Positions 1 through 6,094 of a stretch of 12,402 bases of DNA are shown here, one piece after another. The notes beneath the pieces are model-generated. The model saw only the letters and a list, made by a program, of their open reading frames with translations. It searched no databases and was not told the origin of the DNA. The stretch lies in the NCBI GenBank assembly GCA_013154145.1, contig JAADDC010000060.1, positions 1 to 12,402 of the forward strand, in the 5' to 3' direction. The position numbers and the translations under genes were made by a program. This DNA comes from Candidatus Iainarchaeum sp. GTDB taxonomy: Archaea; Iainarchaeota; Iainarchaeia; JAADDC01. Position 1 is the stretch's first letter, and each line of letters begins with the position of its first letter.

Positions 1-870
1 GCCTACGACCAGCTGAAGCAGTTATCAGAAAGGATTGGCGTGGAGTTCCTGGGAGCCAGGGAAGGGGAAGATCCCGTGGAGGTGGCCCGGAAGGCGCTGG
101 AAAAGAGGGCCGACGTCTACATCTTTGACACCGCCGGCAGGAGTGCCCTGGATCCGGAGCTGATCGAAGAGCTGAAGAGGATCAAGGAGGCGGTCATACC
201 CGAGAAGACGCTCCTGGTGATACCGGCGGACATGGGGCAGGTGGCCGGCAGGGAGGCCAGGGAATTTGCCCGGGAGATCGGCATTGACGGCGTGATCATA
301 AGCAAGCTGGACGGCAGCGGCAAGGGCGGAGGGGCCCTGAGTGCTTGTAAGGAAGCAGGGGTACCCGTTTACTTCGTGGGAACCGGGGAGGGCGTGGACG
401 ACCTGGAGGAGTTCGACGCCGAGCGCTTCGTGGCGAGGCTGCTGGGCGTGCCGGACTTTAAGGCCCTCATGGAGAGGTTCAGGGGAAAGGAAGAGGAGCT
501 GGAAGAAATATTGAAGGGGAAGTACGACATCAACGCCTTCTACAAGCAGCTGAAGGCCTTCAACGAGATGGGGCCCCTGGACAAGGTCCTCCAGATGCTG
601 GGGATTTCCTCTCTCCCCGACGAGATGATGGAGGTGGCCCGTAAGAAGTTCAAGAAGTACGACGCCATCTACAAGTCCATGACGAAGCAGGAGCGGGCCC
701 ACCCGGAGATACTCAACGAGAGCAGGATGAGGAGGATTGCCCGGGGCTCGGGGACGTCCATAGAGGACGTCCGAAGCTTTCTGAAAGACTACAAGAGGGC
801 CAAGAAGATGTTCGAGAGACTGAAGAAGGCGCGGAACGTGGAGAAGCTTCTCAGGAGGCTGAGGATGTGA
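1..870 (+). CDS. srp54: Signal recognition particle GTPase SRP54 (5'-truncated by window edge)
   Basis: SRP54 binds SRP RNA and signal peptides and uses GTP with its receptor FtsY to target proteins to the membrane. The frame is open from base 1, and the start lies outside the window; 289 codons are present of a usual ~440-450. Visible G-domain motifs are DTAGR (bases 127-141, G3) and SKLDGSGKGGGALS (301-342, G4 plus the SRP-type closing loop). The methionine-rich M domain follows from about base 510, with the RNA-binding signature SRMRRIARGSG (721-753). The basic C-terminus (bases ~790-867) is typical. The stop overlaps the start of the next gene (GTGA at 867-870), which suggests an operon with trmY. 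Identification is secure; only the N domain and the P-loop are missing because of the window edge. Confidence 0.97.
   Translation, partial: AYDQLKQLSERIGVEFLGAREGEDPVEVARKALEKRADVYIFDTAGRSALDPELIEELKRIKEAVIPEKTLLVIPADMGQVAGREAREFAREIGIDGVIISKLDGSGKGGGALSACKEAGVPVYFVGTGEGVDDLEEFDAERFVARLLGVPDFKALMERFRGKEEELEEILKGKYDINAFYKQLKAFNEMGPLDKVLQMLGISSLPDEMMEVARKKFKKYDAIYKSMTKQERAHPEILNESRMRRIARGSGTSIEDVRSFLKDYKRAKKMFERLKKARNVEKLLRRLRM
853..869 (+). promoter_or_regulatory. Ribosome binding site and GTGA overlap setting the trmY start
   Basis: AGGAGG at 853-858 lies inside the SRP54 coding end, 8 nt before the GTG at 867. The GTGA overlap couples trmY translation to SRP54. Confidence 0.7.
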
Positions 871-1385
871 GGGTGTTTCACCTTCTAACCGAGGGGATGG
901 TCCCCTTTAACCCCAGGAACCTGACGGAGGGGAGGATGGACGAGGTGGCACGTTTTATACATAACGCCCTCTTCCTCTCCCACGACCTCAGGAGAGACGT
1001 CATCGCCCGGGTCACCCTCTTCAGGGGGGAGCTGGCCCCCCTCACCGTCAGCGTCGACGGAAGCAGGGTGAAGGGATTGCACCCCGACGAGAGGAGCATA
1101 GGGGGGTTCCTGAGCGCGGCCATAAGGGCCTTCGTGGAGGGAAGATCGCTTCCGCCGGGCGTGAGCATCGAGAGGGGGTTTGAGGTCCGGCCGGGCGTGG
1201 TCCTCGACGAGGGAGGGGAGAGAAAGAACCCGAGGGCTAATTACTTCTACGTGGGCGGGCCCAAGGGCTTCCCCGTGGAGCTGGAGCTCCCGAAGATCAG
1301 CGTGGGTGGAAAGGTTTACACGGCGTCCCAGACGGTCTGCATCGTGAACTACCTCCTGGACGTGGGAGAATGGACCCTCGAATGA
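867..1385 (+). CDS. trmY: tRNA pseudouridine(54) N1-methyltransferase TrmY (DUF358, SPOUT family)
   Basis: TrmY transfers a methyl group from SAM to N1 of pseudouridine 54 in the T-loop of archaeal tRNA. The 172-aa product has family blocks GRMDEVARFIHNALFLSHD (residues 22-40), RRDV (42-45) and HPDERS (72-77), and the C-terminal knot region YTASQTVCIVNYLLD (151-165) with the conserved cysteine C158. It starts with GTG inside the SRP54 stop, preceded 8 nt upstream by AGGAGG (853-858). It is short for the family (the M. jannaschii protein is near 200 aa). The usual GDHxG-type loop of the SAM knot reads GGPKG here (130-134), so the cofactor site is divergent. The next gene, pus10, makes its substrate, which supports the assignment. 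Confidence 0.88.
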   Translation: MRVFHLLTEGMVPFNPRNLTEGRMDEVARFIHNALFLSHDLRRDVIARVTLFRGELAPLTVSVDGSRVKGLHPDERSIGGFLSAAIRAFVEGRSLPPGVSIERGFEVRPGVVLDEGGERKNPRANYFYVGGPKGFPVELELPKISVGGKVYTASQTVCIVNYLLDVGEWTLE

Positions 1386-2575
1386 AGGAACTGAAGGAAC
1401 TGGCGGAGGAGTATCCCATCTGCGACGAGTGCATAGGGAGGATGTTCCCCTACGTGGAGGGGAAAAATAACAGGGAGCGGGGAAGATTGGTGAGGGAGCT
1501 CTTGGGGCTCCCGGAGGCGAAGGAGTGCTACTTCTGTCGAGGCATATTCCAGAGGCTGGACGAGATAGCCAAGAAGCTGGATCCACATCCCTACGAGTTC
1601 AGGACCTTCGTCCTGGGGACCGTGCTCGACGAGGAGTTAAGAAAGAGGGAGGAGATGCTCCTGGAAAAAATAGGGGTGGTTGAGGGTGTAGAGAGCCTGA
1701 AGAAGAACATCAACAGGGAGCTGGGGAAGAAGATCAAGGAGGTGCACGGGAAGGAGTACGATCCAAAGAGGCCCGACGCGGAGATCATTTTCTACACGGA
1801 GGGGGAGCGATTCTCCGTCCATCCCCGGCCCCTCTACTTCTACGGGCGGTACAGGAAGCTGGCCCCCATGCCCCAGTCCAAGTGGCCCTGTCGCTACTGC
1901 GGCGGCAGGGGATGTGAGAAGTGTGATTATACGGGGAGGCAGTGGAAGGAGACTGTGGAGTACTACGTGGCGGACGTTCTGCTTCCCCTGACCCTCGGAA
2001 AGGATAGCAAGCTCCACGCCGCCGGCAGGGAAGACATAGACGCCCGGATGCTGGGCGACGGCCGCCCCTTTGTGATAGAGATACGGGAGCCCCGCAGGAG
2101 GAACATAGACTTGGAGAAGGCCCTCAGGGAGATCAACGCCCACGGGGAGGGAAAGGTAGAAGTGTTATGCCTGAAGCCCTCTTCCAAGGAGGAGGCCCGG
2201 GAGCTCAAGTCAGGGAACTTCCCCAAGGTATACAGGGCCGTGGTGAGGTGCCGGGGAGGGATTGAAGAGGCGGAGCTGGAGAAGTTGAAGGAGCTGGAAG
2301 GAAAGGTGATAGAGCAGAGGACGCCCGAGAGGGTGAAGCACCGCAGGGCAGACAAGTTGAGAAAGCGCCGGGTGATATCGATCTCCTGGAAAAGGCGGGA
2401 CAGGCACAGCTTCGAGCTCGTGGTGGAGGCCGAGCACGGCCTCTACATAAAGGAGCTCGTCTCGGGGGACGAGGGGAGAACGAAGCCGTCGGTGAGCGAA
2501 ATCCTGGGCAAGGAATGCTTCGTGGAGCGGCTGGACATACTTCAGGTAAAGGGTGGGAGACCGTGTACTGGCTGA
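1370..2575 (+). CDS. pus10: tRNA pseudouridine synthase Pus10 (psi-54/psi-55)
   Basis: Archaeal Pus10 converts U54 and U55 of tRNA to pseudouridine. The 401-aa product has the N-terminal zinc-binding pairs CDEC (residues 18-21) and CYFC (53-56), then a THUMP-like region. A second cluster CRYCGGRGCEKC (174-185) follows. The catalytic block HAAGREDIDARMLGDGRPF (216-234) holds the active aspartate (D222 or D224). The C-terminal signature KELVSGDEGRTKPSVSE (361-377) is diagnostic. It overlaps trmY by 16 bp if it starts at 1370. An ATG at 1382 overlaps the trmY stop as ATGA and is an equally plausible start, giving 397 aa. The GGGAG at 1364-1368 is very close to the first ATG and 13 nt before the second. 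The product feeds TrmY directly. Confidence 0.94.
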   Translation: MDPRMKELKELAEEYPICDECIGRMFPYVEGKNNRERGRLVRELLGLPEAKECYFCRGIFQRLDEIAKKLDPHPYEFRTFVLGTVLDEELRKREEMLLEKIGVVEGVESLKKNINRELGKKIKEVHGKEYDPKRPDAEIIFYTEGERFSVHPRPLYFYGRYRKLAPMPQSKWPCRYCGGRGCEKCDYTGRQWKETVEYYVADVLLPLTLGKDSKLHAAGREDIDARMLGDGRPFVIEIREPRRRNIDLEKALREINAHGEGKVEVLCLKPSSKEEARELKSGNFPKVYRAVVRCRGGIEEAELEKLKELEGKVIEQRTPERVKHRRADKLRKRRVISISWKRRDRHSFELVVEAEHGLYIKELVSGDEGRTKPSVSEILGKECFVERLDILQVKGGRPCTG

Positions 2576-3237
2576 TCACGCCCCTCGTGGCAGCCCTCTG
2601 GGACGCCAGAACCGGAGAAATTCCCGACTTCATAACCATCCCCGGGATCGTCGTCTCCTTCATCTACTCCCTCCTCCTCTCACCCCTCCAAGCCCTTAAC
2701 ATGCTACTCTTCGGCGTCGGAGGGTACCTGATGTACCGCTACGGGATGGTGGGAGGCGGCGACGTCCTCCTCCTTCTTGCCATCTCGGCCTTCCTCCCGG
2801 AGATACCCCTCGTCCAGTTCTACGTGCTCTTCGCCGCAATGGCCCTCACCACCGCCGCCTACGGACTGTATCTAAGAGCAAGGGAGAGGCCGCTGCTCTT
2901 GTTACCCGTTCTCGTCCTGCCGCCGCTGCTCTCCCTCCTCTACGGAACCATCCTGATGGCGACGATCCCCCGCTCCCGCTTCGTGAGGGAAATCCCCCTT
3001 GAGGAACTCAGGGAGGAGGACATACTGGCGGAGCCCGTGGAGGGCTTCCCCAAGAAGGTCATAGAGAGGGGTGACGTGGAAAGGTTGAGAAAGCTTGGCA
3101 TCGAGAGGATGAAAATACTAACGAACCTGCCGAGAATGGGTCCCTTCCTCTTCCTTGTTCTCCTTTTGATGGAGGTGCGGCCGGATCCGTCCCTCTTATT
3201 CACCTCGCCGGTTCAAGCCCTATTCCTTTTATTCTAA
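2563..3237 (+). CDS. Type-4 prepilin / preflagellin (archaellin) peptidase, A24 family
   Basis: This integral-membrane aspartic protease cleaves the short class III signal peptides of archaeal pilins, archaellins and related surface proteins. The two catalytic aspartates are visible: D14 in WDARTGEIPDF and D67 in the GxGD motif GMVGGGDV (residues 61-68). Hydrophobic segments lie near residues 1-12, 22-40, 44-57, 69-82, 86-103, 110-134 and 193-204. A soluble loop (about 140-190) contains the DILAEPVEGFPKKVIERGD block seen in archaeal A24 enzymes. I chose GTG at 2563 because GGGTGGGAG lies just upstream and the first transmembrane segment then begins at once; this gives 224 aa. An upstream ATG at 2515 would add 16 hydrophilic residues and overlap pus10 more. 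The start overlaps the pus10 stop by 13 bp. The 3' end overlaps rtcA on the other strand by 38 bp. Whether it acts on pilins or archaellins cannot be told. Confidence 0.88.
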   Translation: MYWLITPLVAALWDARTGEIPDFITIPGIVVSFIYSLLLSPLQALNMLLFGVGGYLMYRYGMVGGGDVLLLLAISAFLPEIPLVQFYVLFAAMALTTAAYGLYLRARERPLLLLPVLVLPPLLSLLYGTILMATIPRSRFVREIPLEELREEDILAEPVEGFPKKVIERGDVERLRKLGIERMKILTNLPRMGPFLFLVLLLMEVRPDPSLLFTSPVQALFLLF

Positions 3238-4252
3238 TAACACTGGGCTTGCCGAGGCCCCCGTCAATCTCGTACTCGATGCCCAGGATCTTCTGGGCGA
3301 CGGCGAGGTTCGTGAGGGCGTGGAGAGTGAGTTCTGATGTCTTGTAGATGGACTCGCCGTCGGCCACCGCCAGGAAGGGTATCACCTGGTCGCCCATGTG
3401 GCGGTCCAGGGGGGCCAGGCTGTCCAGCTCCCGGAGCAGGTAGTTGGCGGCCCTCTTGCCCACCACCTCAGGGGGAGTGCCCTTTCCTCCTATGGAGGAG
3501 GAGCCCACGTAGGCCTCATTGAGCCAGAGGGTGATGGAGCTCCCCGGGGAGAGCACCTCCGAGCGAGATCGGTGCTCGATGGAGATGTCCGCGTCGAGGC
3601 CGCTCCGCTGCAATACCTTCTTGGCGGACCTTGCCTGGCGCTCCGCCACCTCCCTGGGGAGTCCGCCAGCCACGGAGTTGCCCGAAACGCTGATGTCCCG
3701 GGGTAGCTCCAGGAAGCGGAGGGGCTTCAGGGGGCGCTCCAGCGGCCTCACTTCCAGGAGTATGGCGCCGCCGCCGGCGGGGTAGAAGCCCCTCCTTAGG
3801 AGGGAAACGTTCACGTTGCCGCCGACGTCCCTCACGAAGCGAAGGAATACGTTCTTCATGTAGTCGAAGGTGGGGGCCATCTCCACGTCCGTTCCCCCGA
3901 TGATCTTCACCCTCGAGGGCTCGGGGGCGAAGAGCAGGGGGAGGAGTATGGTCTGGACCACGAGGGTGACGGCACCGGCGGTGCCGATGTTGGCCGTGAG
4001 CGTTATGCCCCTGAGCTTTCCGGGGAAGAAGGAAACCTTGAGGGAGTCCAGGCGGGCGCCCTCGCTCTTGCCGCCGCTGATCTTCTCCATGAGCTGGAGG
4101 CCCAGGAGATGTTGAGGTCTCAGGCCGGGCTTGGCCCGCTTTTTCCGGATGTTAAAAATCTTGATGGGCTTGCCGGAGAGGGCCGAAAGGGCCAGGGCGG
4201 TCCTCAGTATCTGGCCGCCGCCCTCACCGAAGGACCCGTCAATCTCTATCAC
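3200..4252 (-). CDS. rtcA: RNA 3'-terminal phosphate cyclase RtcA
   Basis: RtcA converts a 3'-phosphate RNA end to a 2',3'-cyclic phosphate using ATP, through an adenylated histidine intermediate. The 350-aa length matches archaeal RtcA. Seen motifs are IDGSFGEGGGQILRTALALS (residues 4-23), RAKPGLRPQHL (39-49), the glycine-rich RRGFYPAGGG (153-162) and RHMGDQVIPFLA (284-295). LHALTNLAVAQ (310-320) holds H311, which corresponds to the adenylated histidine (His309) of the E. coli enzyme. The start is GTG with no Shine-Dalgarno sequence. An AATAAAA box about 25 nt upstream, overlapping the stop of the preceding gene, suggests a leaderless transcript. It follows the lipid genes with a 24-bp gap, but no functional link to them is evident. 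Its 3' end overlaps the convergent peptidase gene. Confidence 0.95.
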   Translation of the reverse strand: MIEIDGSFGEGGGQILRTALALSALSGKPIKIFNIRKKRAKPGLRPQHLLGLQLMEKISGGKSEGARLDSLKVSFFPGKLRGITLTANIGTAGAVTLVVQTILLPLLFAPEPSRVKIIGGTDVEMAPTFDYMKNVFLRFVRDVGGNVNVSLLRRGFYPAGGGAILLEVRPLERPLKPLRFLELPRDISVSGNSVAGGLPREVAERQARSAKKVLQRSGLDADISIEHRSRSEVLSPGSSITLWLNEAYVGSSSIGGKGTPPEVVGKRAANYLLRELDSLAPLDRHMGDQVIPFLAVADGESIYKTSELTLHALTNLAVAQKILGIEYEIDGGLGKPSVIRIKGIGLEPAR

Positions 4253-4271
4253 AAAGATAGATGAGGGGATG

Positions 4272-4282
4272 GCGTTTTATTG
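4272..4282 (-). promoter_or_regulatory. Candidate TATA box upstream of rtcA (leaderless)
   Basis: On the minus strand the segment reads CAATAAAACGC, centred about 25 nt before the rtcA GTG. It includes the GGGPS stop codon. Archaeal TATA boxes sit about 25-27 nt before the transcription start, so the transcript would begin at or next to the start codon. The lack of any Shine-Dalgarno sequence before rtcA agrees. Short AT-rich matches can arise by chance. Confidence 0.4.
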
Positions 4283-5035
4283 CCTCGCCCCGTGTATGGC
4301 CTTGGCGAAGCGGGAGACCACAGCTTTGATGTCCTCCACTTCCTCCACGATGGTGCCCGTCACGATGGCGTCGGCGCCGTGCTTGATCTTCTCCACGGCC
4401 ACCTCCGGGCTGCGGATGCCGCCCCCCACGATGACCCGGGGAAAGGAGCCGATGGCCCGCCGGACGGCCGCCACGATGCCGTTGTCCACGGGGTAGGAAG
4501 CCCCCGAGCCGGCCTCCAGGTATATCATCCTGTAGCCGATGAACTTGGCCGCCAGGGCGTAGGCGGCGGCCAGCGACGGTTTTCGGCGGGGCAGGGGCCT
4601 CGCGTCGCCCACCCAGCCGGCCGCCGTTTCCTGCCCGGGCTCTGTGATGAGGTAAGCCGTGGGGATGACCTCCAGGCCGTAGCGGAGGAGTATGGGGGCT
4701 GCCAGCGCCTGCACGCCCGAGATGTAGTAGGGATTCCGGGAGTTTAGGAGGGAGAGGTAGAGGATGGCGTCGGCGTACTTGGATATGCCCGAGATGTCGC
4801 CGGGGAAGAGTATGACGGGGACACTCACGCTCTCCTTGATGGCCTTAACCGTGAAGTCGAGTATTTCTCCCTGGACGCCCACGGTGCCACCCACGAGGAT
4901 GGCGTCGGCGCCGCCGGCCTCGGCCTCCCTGGCCACCCGCGGGGCCTCGTCAAAGCCCGTCTCGTCGGGATCGATGAGAACGAAGTAGAGGGGATGTTTT
5001 TCCAGCCGTTCTTCCAGGTATTCCCAGACGCTCAT
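4277..5035 (-). CDS. Geranylgeranylglyceryl-phosphate synthase (GGGPS)
   Basis: GGGPS joins geranylgeranyl diphosphate to sn-glycerol-1-phosphate, making the first ether bond of archaeal membrane lipids. The 252-aa TIM-barrel protein shows the N-terminal LIDPDE metal/diphosphate motif (residues 20-25), VGGTVGV (48-54), the YLEAGSGAS loop (172-180) that binds the phosphate, VGGGIRSPE (203-211), and GADAIVTGTIVEE (220-232). Start ATG at 5035 overlaps the stop of G1P dehydrogenase as ATGA and has AGGTGG about 8 nt upstream, so the two are translationally coupled. Their products are consecutive in the pathway: the upstream gene makes the glycerol-1-phosphate used here. The length is normal and no key motif is missing. 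Confidence 0.96.
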   Translation of the reverse strand: MSVWEYLEERLEKHPLYFVLIDPDETGFDEAPRVAREAEAGGADAILVGGTVGVQGEILDFTVKAIKESVSVPVILFPGDISGISKYADAILYLSLLNSRNPYYISGVQALAAPILLRYGLEVIPTAYLITEPGQETAAGWVGDARPLPRRKPSLAAAYALAAKFIGYRMIYLEAGSGASYPVDNGIVAAVRRAIGSFPRVIVGGGIRSPEVAVEKIKHGADAIVTGTIVEEVEDIKAVVSRFAKAIHGARQ

Positions 5036-6036
5036 ATGAGTTCCACCTCTTGAAGGATCTTGTAAACCTCGTGCCTGTTGAGCTTCTTCTCGTGTAATAT
5101 GGTGTGACGTCTTCTTAAATGGGGGGCCAGCAGCACCGCGTCCACGAAGAGGTCTGGGTCTATGCCCGCCTCCCTCAGCGTCGTGGGGAAGTTCGCTTCA
5201 TCCAGGACGCCCCTCACCCATCGCCAGTTCCGCCCCTGGAGATAGGAGGTAAACACGGTAGCGATGCCCGTTTGGATGCCGTGGGGGACGAGCTCCCTCC
5301 CCTCCCGGAGGTGGAGGATGTCGAGGGCGTGGGAGATGAGGTGCTCGGAGCCGGAGGCCGGCCGGGAGGAACGCTGGATGCCTATGAGGCCGCCCGAGAG
5401 GATGAGAGACTCCAGGAGCACGTGGACGCCCTCGGGGGTGAAGAGGTAAGTCCGGGCAGAGGTGGCGTGTTCGATGGCGAAGTGGCCCAGCCGGGAGGTC
5501 AGGTAACCGTAATATTCGCCGGTTCGCACGTGGCCCAGCCACCAGTCGTAGAGGGAGGAATATTTAGCTATCACGTCCCCGTAGCCCGAGAGTATGTACT
5601 TCTTTGGAGCGGAGGAGAGTACCTCCTCGTCCATGAGGATGAAGAGGGGCGGGCGGTGTATGAGGGAGATGCGGCCAGAGGAGGAGAAGAGGGACACGGA
5701 AGGGGAGGAGATGCCGTCGGAGGAGGGGAGCGTCGGGACGAGAACGTAGGGCCTTCCGCTCTTCAAGGAGAGGTACTTGGCGCTGTCAAGGTTCTTTCCC
5801 CCTCCGATGCCCACGATGACGTCGTGGCCGTCGACGTCCACCCCGTCAAGGAACTCCTTGGACGGGCGCTCCACCAAGAGCTTGTCCCCCTCTGCGAAGC
5901 GCGACGTGTACTTCCCCACCACGAAGAGGGGGTCCTTGAAACCCCGGGACTGGAGGGCTTCGCCGAGCTCCCTGAGGACGCCCCGGCCCACGATGACCTG
6001 CTGGGGCAACTCCATGACGAAGGGGTCCCGCTTCAC
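5032..6036 (-). CDS. egsA: sn-Glycerol-1-phosphate dehydrogenase (G1PDH)
   Basis: G1PDH reduces dihydroxyacetone phosphate to sn-glycerol-1-phosphate with NAD(P)H, which sets the archaeal lipid stereochemistry. The 334-aa product has the nucleotide-binding block VGIGGGKNLDSAK (residues 75-87) and PTLPSSDGISSPS (101-113). The presumed zinc ligands are D154 (GYGDVIAK), H232 (SGSEHLISHALD) and H252 (VPHGIQTG), in the order known for the M. jannaschii enzyme. GGGKNLD replaces the more common GGGxxID, a mild change. Start GTG at 6036 has AGGAGG just upstream (6044-6049, only about 7 nt from the start at most). A TATA-like box at 6060-6066 lies in the 58-bp gap after the DP2-like gene, so this may begin a separate transcript carrying egsA, GGGPS and perhaps rtcA. 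Confidence 0.96.
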   Translation of the reverse strand: MKRDPFVMELPQQVIVGRGVLRELGEALQSRGFKDPLFVVGKYTSRFAEGDKLLVERPSKEFLDGVDVDGHDVIVGIGGGKNLDSAKYLSLKSGRPYVLVPTLPSSDGISSPSVSLFSSSGRISLIHRPPLFILMDEEVLSSAPKKYILSGYGDVIAKYSSLYDWWLGHVRTGEYYGYLTSRLGHFAIEHATSARTYLFTPEGVHVLLESLILSGGLIGIQRSSRPASGSEHLISHALDILHLREGRELVPHGIQTGIATVFTSYLQGRNWRWVRGVLDEANFPTTLREAGIDPDLFVDAVLLAPHLRRRHTILHEKKLNRHEVYKILQEVELI

Positions 6037-6057
6037 GCCCCTCCTAAGCGGGGAAAA

Positions 6058-6067
6058 GGTATAAATT
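6058..6067 (-). promoter_or_regulatory. Candidate TATA box upstream of egsA
   Basis: In the 58-bp gap between the DP2-like gene and egsA the minus strand reads AATTTATACC, centred about 27 nt before the egsA GTG. It is the most AT-rich spot in a GC-rich neighbourhood. It would give a leaderless or near-leaderless mRNA, which fits poorly with the AGGAGG next to the start. The plus-strand reading (GAAAAGG then TATAAAT) also resembles a BRE plus TATA, so the direction is uncertain. Confidence 0.5.
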
Positions 6068-6094
6068 GCCGCCGGGATGTCTTTCGGCGATCAC

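Noticed and set aside
885..1586. 233-aa open frame on the - strand
   Set aside because: It is antisense to trmY and pus10, is rich in Pro/Ser/Arg, and has no recognisable family. It is a shadow of real genes.
3221..3240. T-rich stretch as a terminator of the peptidase operon
   Set aside because: CCTTTTATTC is short, inside the coding end, and lacks a clear oligo-T run, so it is too weak to call.
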